This document shows, piece by piece, positions 51,806-61,013 of a stretch of 64,000 bases of DNA. This DNA comes from JAWKIW01 sp046331175. Lineage in GTDB: Bacteria; Actinomycetota; Acidimicrobiia; Acidimicrobiales; Acidimicrobilacustridaceae. Both the position numbers and the translations under genes were made by a program. The notes under the pieces are model-generated. The model did no database searches. It saw only the letters and a program-made list of their open reading frames with translations, and was not told the origin of the DNA. The stretch covers positions 37,260-101,259 of the forward strand of contig JAXLRI010000017.1 in the NCBI GenBank assembly GCA_046331175.1, written 5' to 3'. Numbering within the stretch: the stretch's first letter is position 1; each line of letters starts with the position of its first letter.

Positions 51806-52819
51806 TCAGGGGTCCTTGCGGGCGCGGCTGGGCGCCACCCGGGGCGGCTCGCCGGGCATCTTCGGGTAGACGGGCGGCCACGGCGCGTCCATCAGGCCGC
51901 CCGCCAGGTCGCGCTCGGACCACGCCAGCAGCGGCGTGAGGTCCTGGGGGTCGGCGGCGAGGTCGCCCCACGGGTCGCCCAGCTCGGCCACCCGGGCCGG
52001 CACGGTGGCGATGGTGAGGTCGGTCGGGTCGACGGTGTCGACGTCGGCCCAGGTGATCGGCGTGGACACCTGGGCGCCCACCCGAGGCCGCACCGACCAC
52101 GCGCCGAACACGGTCTTGTGCGGGGCGTTCTGGTTGAAGTCGACGAACACCCGCTGGCCTCGCTCCTCCTTCCACCAGGCCGCGGTGAGCAGGTCGGGCC
52201 GCCGCCGCTCGAGCTCGCGGGCCAGCGCGACCGCGGCAGCACGCACCTGGAACGAATCCCAGCGCGGCTGCAGGCGGGCATAGACGTGGATGCCACGTGA
52301 GCCGCTCGTCTTGGGGTGGGCGGCGATGCCCAGCTCGTCGAGGGTTGCGCGCACCTCGCCGGCGGCCTCCTGGACCGCGGCATAGGTGAGGCCGGGCTGC
52401 GGGTCGAGGTCGATGCGCAGCTCGTCGGCGTGGTCGGGGTCGTCGGCGAGGTAGGGCCACACGTGGAAGCCGAGGCACCCGAGGTTCACCGCCCACAGCA
52501 CGTGGGCCAGATCGGCGGCCACCAGCGCGTCGGACGTCGTGCCGTTGGGGGTGGACACCACGGTCGTCTGCAGCCAGTCGGGGTGCGAGTCGGGGACCCG
52601 CTTCTGGAAGAACGACTTGCCGCTGGCCCCGTTGGGGAAGCGCTGCAGCAGCACGGGGCGTCCGCCCATCGCCGCCAGCAGCGGCGCCTCGACGGCCTGG
52701 TAGTAGCGGACGAGGTCGAGCTTGGTCTCGCCCCGGGCGGTGAAGAACACCTTGTCGGGGTTGGAGATCTCCACCTCGCGGCCGGCGGCCTCGACGACGA
52801 CCTTCGGGCTGGCGGCCAT
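51806..52819 (-). CDS. LigD-like NHEJ polymerase (PolDom primase-polymerase)
   Basis: A 337-aa stand-alone AEP-type polymerase like the Pol domain of DNA ligase D. Motifs: I-S-N-P-D-K-V-F-F (about 19-27), D-E-L-R-I-D-L-D-P with the catalytic acidic pair (about 134-142), H-P-K-T-S-G-S-R-G-I-H-V-Y, and F-V-D-F-N-Q-N. It would fill gaps and add nucleotides during non-homologous end joining with Ku and a ligase encoded elsewhere. ATG 52819 has TACGGT 6 nt upstream (leaderless). Confidence 0.88.
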   Translation of the reverse strand: MAASPKVVVEAAGREVEISNPDKVFFTARGETKLDLVRYYQAVEAPLLAAMGGRPVLLQRFPNGASGKSFFQKRVPDSHPDWLQTTVVSTPNGTTSDALVAADLAHVLWAVNLGCLGFHVWPYLADDPDHADELRIDLDPQPGLTYAAVQEAAGEVRATLDELGIAAHPKTSGSRGIHVYARLQPRWDSFQVRAAAVALARELERRRPDLLTAAWWKEERGQRVFVDFNQNAPHKTVFGAWSVRPRVGAQVSTPITWADVDTVDPTDLTIATVPARVAELGDPWGDLAADPQDLTPLLAWSERDLAGGLMDAPWPPVYPKMPGEPPRVAPSRARKDP

Positions 52820-52955
52820 CTCCCGACCGTACCCGCTGCTCCACCGGCCCAGCCCGGACCCGGAACCGACTGGTGGGGCGGGTTCGCCACCGACGCTCCC
52901 GACCGATCCCCACTCGGCCCGACGCGAACGGCTCGCGGCACGCCATGATGCTCGC

Positions 52956-53939
52956 ATGACCAAGCTCGGGTACCAGATCCCCAACTTCACCTACGAGGGC
53001 GTCGCCCCCGCCGACCTCTTCGCCAACGTGGCCGCCCAGGCGGCGGCGGCCGACCGGTCGGGCTTCGACACCGTCATGGTGATGGACCACTTCTTCCAGC
53101 TGCCGATGCTCGGGCCGCCCGACCACGCCATGCTCGAGGCGTACACGACGCTGGCGGCGCTGGCCCAGCACACCACCAAGGCCCGCCTCAGCGCGCTGGT
53201 CACCGGCAACACCTACCGGAACCCGGCGGTGCTGGCCAAGACCGTCACCACGCTCGACATCGTCTCGGGCGGCCGGGCCATGCTCGGCATCGGCTCGGGC
53301 TGGTTCGAGCTCGAGCACGACGCCTTCGGCATCCCGTTCGGCACGTTCTCGGACCGCTTCGAGAAGCTCGAGGAGGCGCTGCAGATCATCCTCCCGATGC
53401 TCGAGGGCGAGCGCCCCACCTTCAGCGGTCAGCACTACGCCGTGAAGGACGCCATCAACTCGCCGGCGCCCCTCGGCAAGATCCCCGTGATGATCGGTGG
53501 CAGCGGCGAGAAGAAGACGCTGCGGATGGTCGCCCAGTACGCCGACGAGTCGAACCTCACCGCCGGCCTCGACGAGGTGCCCCGCAAGCTCGACGCCCTC
53601 GCCGCCCACTGCGATCGCCTCGGCCGTGACCGCTCCGAGATCACCGTCTCGCTGCAGCGCCTCTGCTGCATCGCCGACACCCACGAGCAGGCCATGACCG
53701 AGCTCATCGCCTTCGGTCGCACCATCGGCCTGGACTTCGACACCCTCGACGAGGGCACCCGGGACATGATCCTCGCCATGTTCACCCTCGGAACCCCCGA
53801 CGAGGTCGGCGAGCAGCTCGCCGCCGCCCTCGAGTCGGGCGTCGACGGCTTCACCTGCTCGCTGCCGGCGAACGGCCACATCCCCGAGCGGGTGGAGCAG
53901 CTCGGTCAGGTGGCGGCCAAGGTGGTCGGCCTGGCCTGA
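52956..53939 (+). CDS. LLM-class F420-dependent oxidoreductase
   Basis: A 327-aa luciferase-like TIM-barrel enzyme of the F420-dependent (TIGR03560-like) group. Signature Q-I-P-N-F at the start, M-D-H-F-F-Q-L (about 48-54), T-G-N-T-Y-R-N-P-A and L-G-I-G-S-G-W-F-E-L-E. Uses F420 to oxidise or reduce an unknown substrate. CATGAT precedes the ATG by 6 nt. Its 3' end overlaps the histidine kinase gene on the opposite strand by 34 bp. Confidence 0.9.
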   Translation: MTKLGYQIPNFTYEGVAPADLFANVAAQAAAADRSGFDTVMVMDHFFQLPMLGPPDHAMLEAYTTLAALAQHTTKARLSALVTGNTYRNPAVLAKTVTTLDIVSGGRAMLGIGSGWFELEHDAFGIPFGTFSDRFEKLEEALQIILPMLEGERPTFSGQHYAVKDAINSPAPLGKIPVMIGGSGEKKTLRMVAQYADESNLTAGLDEVPRKLDALAAHCDRLGRDRSEITVSLQRLCCIADTHEQAMTELIAFGRTIGLDFDTLDEGTRDMILAMFTLGTPDEVGEQLAAALESGVDGFTCSLPANGHIPERVEQLGQVAAKVVGLA

Positions 53940-55429
53940 TCGGTCGAGACCGATCCGGGCGCCCCGCCCGCAGCGTCGTCGGAGGTCCCGGTCGCGTCGG
54001 CGGCCGGGACCTCTCGCGTGCGGTCGGCGGGGAACCGCACCGTGAACACGGCACCACCGCCGTCGCGGTCGGCGGCGTCGACGACGGCGCCGTGGGCCCG
54101 GCAGATGGCGGCCACGATGGCCAGGCCCAAGCCGTTGCCCGGGCCCGAGCGGGCGGGGTCGGCCCGGTAGAAGCGCTCGAAGACCTTGTGGTGGGTCCCC
54201 GCCGGAAGGCCTGGCCCCCGGTCGGCGACGGACAGCACCGGTCCGCCGGGTGTGGTCGGCGCCGCCACGGACACGTCGATCGGTGTCCCGGCCGGCGTGT
54301 GGGTGCAGGCGTTGTCGACCAGGTTCACCACCACCTGGCGCAGGCGGGTCGGGTCGCCCTCGACCAGCACCTGCTCGTCGGGCCACCTGCCGCTGACGTC
54401 CCGGTCGGGCTGGGCGGCCCGCAGGTCGTCGACCACGGTGGCCACGAGCGCCACGAGGTCGACCGGCACCCGTTCGAGCGGCCGCCCCTCGTCGAGGCGG
54501 GCCAGCAGCAGCAGCTCCTCGACGAGGACGGACATGTGGTGGGCCTCGGCGTCGAGGCGCCGGCGCAGATCCTCCCGGTCGGCGTCGTCCAGGTCGTCGC
54601 GGCCGAGCATCTCGCTGTAGCCGAGCACCGACGTCAGGGGCGTGCGCAGCTCGTGGGAGGCGTCGGCGACGAACCGGCGCAGCTGGGCGTTCGCCTCCTG
54701 CTGCTCGACCCGCGCCTGGTCGAGCTCGTGGATCATCGTGTTCAGCGAGGTGGCCAGCTTGCCGACCTCGGTGCCGGCGGGCGCCGGCTCGATGCGGCGG
54801 TCGCGATCGCCGGCGGCGATGGCGAGCGCGTCGTCGGACATCTGGTTGACGGGCCGCACGCCGAGGCGCACCACCCACCAGCCGACGAGGGCGAGCCCCG
54901 CCAGCACGACGAGGGTGGCGGCCACCTCGACGCCGACGATGCGGGCGAAGGTGGCCTCGAGGTCGGCCAGCGACTGGCCGCGGACGAGGTAGCCCCTTCC
55001 CTCGGGGAGCGCGATGACGGCGACCCGCCAGTCGGTGCCGTCGGACGCGGCGGCGGTGAAGGCGGCGGGCACCGTGCCCGGGGCCGCGGCCCGGGCGACG
55101 ACGACGGTGGCGTCGAGCTGGGGGGTCACGGCGCCGACCGCGGCCACGGGGAAGACCTGGTCCTCGCGCTGGCCGTCGGGGCCGCGGAGCTCGACGAACA
55201 GCTGCGACCCGCCGGGGATCCGGTCGGCCACCGAGGTGCCCTCGGCCCGGGTGGCGTCGCGGCGCGGGAACGTCGCCGCCGTGCCGGCCCGCTCGGCCTG
55301 GCCGACCACCCGTCGGTCGACCTCGTCGAGCTGGGTGCTGCGGATGATCCCGGCCACCGCCAGGTCGGCCACGACGAGGAGCAGGCCGATCAGCCCCAGC
55401 CCGAGGAGGACGCGGCGGCGCAGCGACAC
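53906..55429 (-). CDS. Sensor histidine kinase
   Basis: A 507-aa two-component sensor. First transmembrane helix about 7-26, an extracytoplasmic sensor region of about 125 residues, the second helix about 160-185, then HAMP (G-V-R-P-V-N-Q-M) and the phospho-acceptor His259 in F-V-A-D-A-S-H-E-L-R-T-P-L-T-S. The ATPase boxes are V-V-N-L-V-D-N-A, G-P-G-L-P and G-L-G-L-A-I-V. A low-complexity tail follows. GTG 55429 starts after the response regulator stop (55432), with CAGGAG ahead. Partner of that regulator and probably controller of the efflux operon. Confidence 0.9.
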   Translation of the reverse strand: MSLRRRVLLGLGLIGLLLVVADLAVAGIIRSTQLDEVDRRVVGQAERAGTAATFPRRDATRAEGTSVADRIPGGSQLFVELRGPDGQREDQVFPVAAVGAVTPQLDATVVVARAAAPGTVPAAFTAAASDGTDWRVAVIALPEGRGYLVRGQSLADLEATFARIVGVEVAATLVVLAGLALVGWWVVRLGVRPVNQMSDDALAIAAGDRDRRIEPAPAGTEVGKLATSLNTMIHELDQARVEQQEANAQLRRFVADASHELRTPLTSVLGYSEMLGRDDLDDADREDLRRRLDAEAHHMSVLVEELLLLARLDEGRPLERVPVDLVALVATVVDDLRAAQPDRDVSGRWPDEQVLVEGDPTRLRQVVVNLVDNACTHTPAGTPIDVSVAAPTTPGGPVLSVADRGPGLPAGTHHKVFERFYRADPARSGPGNGLGLAIVAAICRAHGAVVDAADRDGGGAVFTVRFPADRTREVPAADATGTSDDAAGGAPGSVSTDQARPTTLAAT

Positions 55430-55431
55430 GG

Positions 55432-56130
55432 CTACTCCTGCTCGCGCAGCACGTAGCCGATCCCGCGGACGGTCTGGATGAGCGGGGGGTCGCCCAGCTT
55501 GCGCCGCAGGTAGCTGATGTAGGTCTCGACGATGTTGGTGCCGCCGAGGTAGTCGTACTGCCACACCCGGTCGACGATCTGGTCACGGCTCAGCACCCGC
55601 TCGGCGTTGACCAGCAGGTGCCGGAGCAGCTTGAACTCGGTGGGGGACAGGTCGACCAGCCTCCCGGCCCGGCGGACCTGGTGGGCGTCGTCGTCCAGCT
55701 CGACGTCGGCGTAGCGCAGCACGTCGTCGCCGGCGAGCGCCCCGCTGCGACGCAGCACCACCTGGATCCGGGCGACCACCTCCTCCAGGCTGAAGGGCTT
55801 GGTGACGTAGTCGTCGCCGCCGATCGTGAGGCCGCGCAGCCGGTCGTCGAGCTCGTCTCGGGCGGTGAGGAAGATGACGGGCGTGGTGGAGCGGTCGGTC
55901 CGGAGCCGCCGGCACACCTCGAACCCGTCGAGGTCGGGCAGCATCACGTCGAGCAGCACGAGGTCGGGGTGCCAATCGTCGACGGCGGTCAGCGCCTCGC
56001 GCCCCGTGCCGGCGTCGGCCACCTCGAAGCCGGCGTGCTGCACCGCCATGTGCAGCAGGTAGCGGATGTTCTCGTCGTCGTCCACGACGAGGACGCGCGC
56101 CTTGGTCGCGGCGGGAGCCATGCCGGTCAT
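55432..56130 (-). CDS. OmpR-family response regulator
   Basis: A 232-aa response regulator. Receiver domain with D-D-D near the N-terminus (V-L-V-V-D-D-D-E-N) and the phospho-acceptor Asp in L-V-L-L-D-V-M-L-P-D (about residue 60), the K of the V-T-K-P-F-S motif, and a C-terminal winged helix (L-S-P-T-E-F-K-L-L-R-H-L). Coupled with the kinase gene (2-bp gap). ATG 56130 and 56121 are both possible starts. Lies just downstream of the efflux operon. Confidence 0.9.
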   Translation of the reverse strand: MTGMAPAATKARVLVVDDDENIRYLLHMAVQHAGFEVADAGTGREALTAVDDWHPDLVLLDVMLPDLDGFEVCRRLRTDRSTTPVIFLTARDELDDRLRGLTIGGDDYVTKPFSLEEVVARIQVVLRRSGALAGDDVLRYADVELDDDAHQVRRAGRLVDLSPTEFKLLRHLLVNAERVLSRDQIVDRVWQYDYLGGTNIVETYISYLRRKLGDPPLIQTVRGIGYVLREQE

Positions 56131-56216
56131 CCTGCCAGCCGTTCCTGGGAGGTCCCTGAGAGGTCCCTGGACGTCATGTCGCGGGTCATCAGGCCTGCGG
56201 GTCGCACGGCGTCCCG

Positions 56217-57386
56217 TCACCGGGTCGGCACGACCACCCGCGTGCCCTCGGCGACCCCGTCGCCGCGCACCTCGACCGAGCCGTTGGCCGACACCCCCAC
56301 CTCCACCGGCGCCGTCCGGGTCGAGCCGTCGGCGGCGACCACGGCCACCTCGTAGCGGCCGTCCACGTGGGACACCAGCGCGGCGGCGGGGGCGACCAGC
56401 ACGTTGCGGGCGATGACCTGGCTGGCCTTCACCTTGATCGGGGCCTGGTCGACGATGCCGTGGTCGCGCCCGGGATCGGGGACCGACACCGTGCCGGTGA
56501 AGGACACCGCGCCGGTCGACGCGTCGGTCACCGTGCCGATGGCGGTGATCGTGCCCTTGGTGGTCGTGTAGTCGGGGAGGGTCACGTCGACGGATTGGCC
56601 GACCTGGAGCACCGTGTGCACATCGTTCGGCAGGGTGAAGGTGGCCACGAAGCCGGTGGTGGCGGTGTCGGCCACCGCTGCGCCGCTGGCGACGTTGCTC
56701 CCGACCTCGACCTGGTGCGAGCCGATGGTGATCGGTCCCGGCTCGAAGGCGACGGTGCCGAGGGGGAGCAGCCCGGTCGCCGGCTGGCCGGAGGCGGCCT
56801 GCCAGCGCTCGACGGCCGCGGCGGTGGAGGGGCCGAAGGTGCCGTCGACGGTGATGGCGTGGTCGGCGTCGTAGCCCAGGTCGATCATCGCCTGTTGGAG
56901 CTGGGCGACGTCGTCGCCGGCGGGCGTGGCCGGCGACAGCTCGCGCCACGCCGGGACCTTCCCGTAGAGCAGGAAGGTGGGCGTGCCGGCGACGGCGAAG
57001 AGCTGCTCGCCCTGCACCCGGGGCGAGCCCTCGGCCGGCAGCATCGTGACGATGCCGGACGTGCGGGCCACCAGCGGCTGGGCGGTGCTGGGGGCGATGG
57101 TGCCGTCGAAGGTCTGGTCCGTCCCGATGTCGTGACGGGCGACGGTGGCGGTGCTCGGCGGTGGCGGCGGCGCCGCCGTCGTCGAGGTCCCGCTGCGCAC
57201 CTTCGCCACAGTCGCGCCGAGGGCGGCCAGCACGGCGACCGCGGCCACGACGGCGACGACCCGACGCCGGCGACGCGACGGTGGGGCGAGGTCGTCGCCG
57301 TGGTCGGCGAGGGCGACGGCGGCACGGCCGACGGCCGCCGTCGGCGGAGGTGGCGGGGCGGGCTCGGCCGGTGCGGTGGTGGTCAT
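56217..57386 (-). CDS. Efflux periplasmic adaptor with peptidoglycan-binding domain (second)
   Basis: A 389-aa membrane-fusion-protein-like adaptor. Signal anchor about 41-60, then a lipoyl/barrel pair (D-G-T-I-A-P and P-L-V-A-R-T-S-G-I-V) with an inserted peptidoglycan-binding-like repeat (L-Q-Q-A-M-I-D-L-G-Y-D-A-D-H-A-I-T-V-D-G-T-F-G-P-S-T-A). The start ATG overlaps the permease stop by 4 bp (ATGA), so it is last of the five-gene translationally coupled run. Confidence 0.85.
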   Translation of the reverse strand: MTTTAPAEPAPPPPPTAAVGRAAVALADHGDDLAPPSRRRRRVVAVVAAVAVLAALGATVAKVRSGTSTTAAPPPPPSTATVARHDIGTDQTFDGTIAPSTAQPLVARTSGIVTMLPAEGSPRVQGEQLFAVAGTPTFLLYGKVPAWRELSPATPAGDDVAQLQQAMIDLGYDADHAITVDGTFGPSTAAAVERWQAASGQPATGLLPLGTVAFEPGPITIGSHQVEVGSNVASGAAVADTATTGFVATFTLPNDVHTVLQVGQSVDVTLPDYTTTKGTITAIGTVTDASTGAVSFTGTVSVPDPGRDHGIVDQAPIKVKASQVIARNVLVAPAAALVSHVDGRYEVAVVAADGSTRTAPVEVGVSANGSVEVRGDGVAEGTRVVVPTR

Positions 57387-58621
57387 GCGGAGCGCAGCGC
57401 CTCGGTCGGGGCGAGCCGAGCGGCTCGCATGGCGGGGTAGAGGCCGGCGATGGCGCCGATGAGGATGGCGGCCACGATGCCGCCGACCACGGCGCTGGCG
57501 GGCACGACGATCGGCCACTGCTGCACCGATCCGTAGACGGCGGTGGCGATGGCGCCGAACACGACGCCGCCCACGCCACCGAGGGCGGCGAGCAGCAGCG
57601 CCTCGGTGAGGAACTGGCGGCGGATGTGGGCCCGGGTGGCCCCCAGCGCCCGCCGCAGCCCGATCTCGTTGCGGCGCTCGATGACGGCGATGACCATCAC
57701 GTTGGCGATGCCGATGCCGCCGACGAGCAGGGCCACCGCTCCCAGGCCCAGGAACAGCGCGGTGAAGGCGGTCTGGGCGGCGGCCTTGGCCGCGATGGCG
57801 TCGGACGGGCGACTGACCGACACGCGGTCGGGGCTGCCGGGGTTCACCGTCGCTGGGAGGACCGTGCGGACGTCGTCGAGCTTCTGCTCGTTGGTCCGCA
57901 CGTACATCGTCGACGGGCTCGACACGTCGGTGCCCAGGTAGGTGGAGGCCGCCGTGGTGCCGATCACCGCGCTGCGGTCGATGTCCTCGGCCAGCGGGAA
58001 GTGGTCCATGATCCCGATCACGGTGAACCACTGGCCGCCGAGCCAGACCCGCTGGGTGCCGTCGACCTGGGTGATCCCGAGCCGCTGCGCGGCGACCGAG
58101 CCGAGCACGGTGTTCGGGTAGGCGCCCAGGGCATCGTCGAGGAAGCGGCCCTGGGTCATCGAGCCGTTGAGCACGCTGACGAGGTTCGGCGTGGCGGCCA
58201 CCAGGGACAGGCCGCCGGTGTCCCCGCTCGAGACGAACGGGTTGCGGTAGACGTTGCCGCTGACCGCCACGGTCGACGCCTGCGCCTCGACCGGTCCGAT
58301 CCGGCGGACCATGGCCGGGGCGTCGGAGGGGATCGCGGGGCTGGACGAGGCGGCGGTGCCACCCGCGGTGCTGCCGCCGATGCCGGTGCCGGCGGTGACG
58401 ACCAGGAGGTTGGTGCCCAGGCTGTCGAGCTGGGACAGCAGCTGGGCCTTGCTCGACTCGGACAGGCCGAGGACGCCGACCATGGCGGCGATGCCGATGG
58501 TGATGCCGAGCGCCGAGAGGGCGGTGCGCAGCTTGCGGGTGCGCAGGCCGATCGAGCCGACGCGCAGCACGTCGCCGGCCCGGAGCCGGCTGGGGGCCAG
58601 CGCGCTGGCGGTGGCGGTCAC
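57383..58621 (-). CDS. MacB-like ABC transporter permease (FtsX family)
   Basis: A 412-aa permease with an N-terminal transmembrane helix, a periplasmic domain (about 60-270), and three C-terminal helices carrying A-V-I-E-R-R-N-E-I-G-L-R-R-A-L-G-A, the FtsX/MacB signature. Partners are the ATPase upstream (4-bp overlap) and the adaptors. Systems of this type drive mechanotransmission across the envelope, exporting peptides, lipids or drugs. Confidence 0.92.
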   Translation of the reverse strand: MTATASALAPSRLRAGDVLRVGSIGLRTRKLRTALSALGITIGIAAMVGVLGLSESSKAQLLSQLDSLGTNLLVVTAGTGIGGSTAGGTAASSSPAIPSDAPAMVRRIGPVEAQASTVAVSGNVYRNPFVSSGDTGGLSLVAATPNLVSVLNGSMTQGRFLDDALGAYPNTVLGSVAAQRLGITQVDGTQRVWLGGQWFTVIGIMDHFPLAEDIDRSAVIGTTAASTYLGTDVSSPSTMYVRTNEQKLDDVRTVLPATVNPGSPDRVSVSRPSDAIAAKAAAQTAFTALFLGLGAVALLVGGIGIANVMVIAVIERRNEIGLRRALGATRAHIRRQFLTEALLLAALGGVGGVVFGAIATAVYGSVQQWPIVVPASAVVGGIVAAILIGAIAGLYPAMRAARLAPTEALRSA

Positions 58622-59496
58622 GACGGGCGACCTCCGTCGTCGTGGTGCCCGTCGTCGTGGTGCCCGTCGTGGTGGTGCCCGTCGTCGTGGTGCTCGTCGC
58701 CGTTGCGGCCACCGGACCAGCCGGCGCCCGTCGGGGCCGACGACGGTGCACCGCCGAGGCCGACCTCGTCGGACTCGACCCGGCCGTCGCGGAAGGAGAT
58801 GCGCCGTGGCAGCGAGGCGGCCAGCTCGCGGTCGTGGGTGATGATCACGATGGTCGACCCCTCGGCGTGCAGCTCGCGCAGCAGGGAGAGGATCGCTTCG
58901 CCGGATCGGGAGTCGAGGTTGCCGGTGGGCTCGTCGGCCAGCACGATCGCCGGCCGGTGCACGAGGGCACGGGCGATGGCGACCCGCTGGCGCTCGCCGC
59001 CCGACAGCTCGTTGGGTCGGTGCTCCAGTCGGTGGCCGAGGCCGACCCGCTCGAGGGCGGCGACGGCGGCGGCGTGGCGGGCCGACGGCGACGCTCCCGT
59101 GTACAGGAGGCCGGTGGCCACGTTCTCCACCGCCGACATGCCGTTCAGCAGGAAGAACTGCTGGAACACGAACCCGATGAGCCGTGACCGCACCGCCGAC
59201 AGGCCCTTGTCCGACATGCCCGACACGTCGTGGCCGTCGATCACCACCCGCCCGGCGCTGGGTCGGTCGAGGGTGCCGATCACGTGCAGCAGCGTCGACT
59301 TGCCCGACCCCGACGGACCGACGATGGCGGCCAGCTCACCCCGCCGCACGGTGAGGTCGATGCTGTCGAGGGCCACGACCGGTGGCGTGCCCGCGTACAC
59401 CTTGGACACCCCGACGAGCTCGAGCACGGCGGCGCGGTCGTCGCCGCGGCCGTCGGTCGCGACGGGTGCGCCCGGGTCGGGGGCGAGCAGGGTCAC
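58618..59496 (-). CDS. MacB/LolD-like ABC ATPase with His/Asp-rich tail
   Basis: A 292-aa ATPase: Walker A G-P-S-G-S-G-K-S-T (60-68), signature L-S-G-G-E-R-Q-R-V, Walker B A-I-V-L-A-D-E-P-T-G-N-L-D. The C-terminus carries an unusual tail (about 272-292) of H-H-D-D-G repeats, suggestive of metal binding but also compatible with a simple repeat expansion (GGGCACCACGACGAC codons). Energises the adjacent permease. Overlaps both flanking genes by 4 bp. Confidence 0.9.
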   Translation of the reverse strand: MTLLAPDPGAPVATDGRGDDRAAVLELVGVSKVYAGTPPVVALDSIDLTVRRGELAAIVGPSGSGKSTLLHVIGTLDRPSAGRVVIDGHDVSGMSDKGLSAVRSRLIGFVFQQFFLLNGMSAVENVATGLLYTGASPSARHAAAVAALERVGLGHRLEHRPNELSGGERQRVAIARALVHRPAIVLADEPTGNLDSRSGEAILSLLRELHAEGSTIVIITHDRELAASLPRRISFRDGRVESDEVGLGGAPSSAPTGAGWSGGRNGDEHHDDGHHHDGHHDDGHHDDGGRPS

Positions 59497-61013
59497 GTCG
59501 CCGTCACCACCTTGGCGCCGACGGGAACGCCGCTCACCTGCACGTACGAGTCGGCGTAGAGGCCGACATCGACCTTGACCAGCTTCCCCGGCTTCACCGA
59601 GCCGTCGGGGTTGGTGTCGGCGAGCTGCACCGCATAGCCGCCCTCCTTGAGCGCCACCAGCGCGGTGGTCGGCACGGCCGCGGCCGCCTTCGCCACCTGG
59701 GTGGGCACCTGCACCTGGACGGGCGTCGACACCAGGGCGGGGTCGACCACGCCGGGATCGTCGAGGGCGATCGACACCGGCACCGTCGCCGCCGCGTTGG
59801 CCCCGGATCCCTTGGTCGCGACCTGGCCGATGTCGGTGATGTGGCCGCCGTGGTCGACGCCGTCGGGGAAGGTGACGATGACGGCCTCGCCGACCTGGAG
59901 CTTGCCCCGGTCGCTGACCTTGACCGTGGTGGACACGACGCGGCGGGAGCGGGTGAGGTCGAGCACCGGCGACGACGCCAGCAGCACGGCGCCGTCGCTC
60001 ACCTGCGGGTGGTCGGCCACGGTGAGGCCGGGTGGCACCGCCACCGTGTGGGCGTTCGCCGGCACCGCCGATGCGTCCGTGCCGGTCACCACTGACACCG
60101 TCGGTACCCCGTCGACCGTGAAGAGGACGGTGCCCGTCCTGGCTTCGGTTCCCTTCGGTGCGATCTGCCCGAGCGTGCCGGCGGTCGCCGGGGTGAAGGC
60201 GGTGACCACCGTGTCGGTCGGCGTGAGCTCGAGGATGCCCGAGCCGGTGCGCACGGTGGAGCCGACCGAGGTCTTGAGGTTGCCCACCCGAGACGGACCG
60301 GGCACGAAGACCACGGTGCCGAGCGCCACGGTGCCGGTCTGGGTCAGGCCGAACGATGCCTGCCAGCGGTCGACGGCGGCGATGTCGGCGTCGTCGAACA
60401 CGCCGTCGATGGTGATGGCGTGGTCGGGGTCGAACCCCAGCGCGACCAGGTTCTCCTCGAGCTGGCGGATGTCGTCGCCGGGCGTGGAGGTCGGGCCCAT
60501 GTCGCGATACGCGGGCTGCTCGCCGGAGAAGAGGACGCGGGGCGCGGTGTCGACCCGGTACAGGACGCCCCCGCGGGGGACCAGGCTCCCGGCGTCGGCG
60601 ATGGCGGTGACCGTGCCGCCTCCTGTCGAGCCGCCTCCTGATCCGGAGGCTCCGCCCCCAGCCCCAGCCCCGGCCGCCGCGCTGCCGCCCGTCGACCCGG
60701 AGGTCGCGGCCGAGGCGGTGGAGGCGGCGCCGCCCTCGCTGACCGTGATGGGGTCGCCGAAGCCGACCGTGCCCGCCTGCGTCGTGTACGCCGCCAGGTC
60801 ACGGGTCTCCACGGTGGCCACGCCGAGGTTCGTGGCGGTGGTGGTGGGGGCCGGGGTGGACGAGCCGCGGGCGACGACGATGCCGACGACCGCTGCCCCC
60901 AGCGCGACCACCACCACGACGGCCGCGATCACGGTCCGGCCCCGACCCCGCCGCCGGGGCGCGGGGGTCCCCGGCGACGGGTCGGCGGCGGGAGGGGCCG
61001 CCAGCGCCGTCAC
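59493..61013 (-). CDS. Efflux periplasmic adaptor with peptidoglycan-binding domain (first)
   Basis: A 506-aa adaptor: transmembrane anchor about 27-48, barrel/lipoyl-type strands (A-G-T-V-G-F-G-D-P), a Gly/Ser-rich linker about 95-130 and a peptidoglycan-binding-like repeat (L-E-E-N-L-V-A-L-G-F-D-P-D-H-A-I-T-I-D-G-V-F-D). Similar in layout to the downstream adaptor, so the two may form a hetero-oligomer. Start GTG 61013 overlaps the lipoprotein stop by 4 bp. Confidence 0.85.
   Translation of the reverse strand: MTALAAPPAADPSPGTPAPRRRGRGRTVIAAVVVVVALGAAVVGIVVARGSSTPAPTTTATNLGVATVETRDLAAYTTQAGTVGFGDPITVSEGGAASTASAATSGSTGGSAAAGAGAGGGASGSGGGSTGGGTVTAIADAGSLVPRGGVLYRVDTAPRVLFSGEQPAYRDMGPTSTPGDDIRQLEENLVALGFDPDHAITIDGVFDDADIAAVDRWQASFGLTQTGTVALGTVVFVPGPSRVGNLKTSVGSTVRTGSGILELTPTDTVVTAFTPATAGTLGQIAPKGTEARTGTVLFTVDGVPTVSVVTGTDASAVPANAHTVAVPPGLTVADHPQVSDGAVLLASSPVLDLTRSRRVVSTTVKVSDRGKLQVGEAVIVTFPDGVDHGGHITDIGQVATKGSGANAAATVPVSIALDDPGVVDPALVSTPVQVQVPTQVAKAAAAVPTTALVALKEGGYAVQLADTNPDGSVKPGKLVKVDVGLYADSYVQVSGVPVGAKVVTAT

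Noticed and set aside
51474..55586. Long minus-strand open frame of 1370 aa across several genes
   Set aside because: Composition shadow of the LigD polymerase, LLM and kinase genes; Arg/Pro-rich with no domain.
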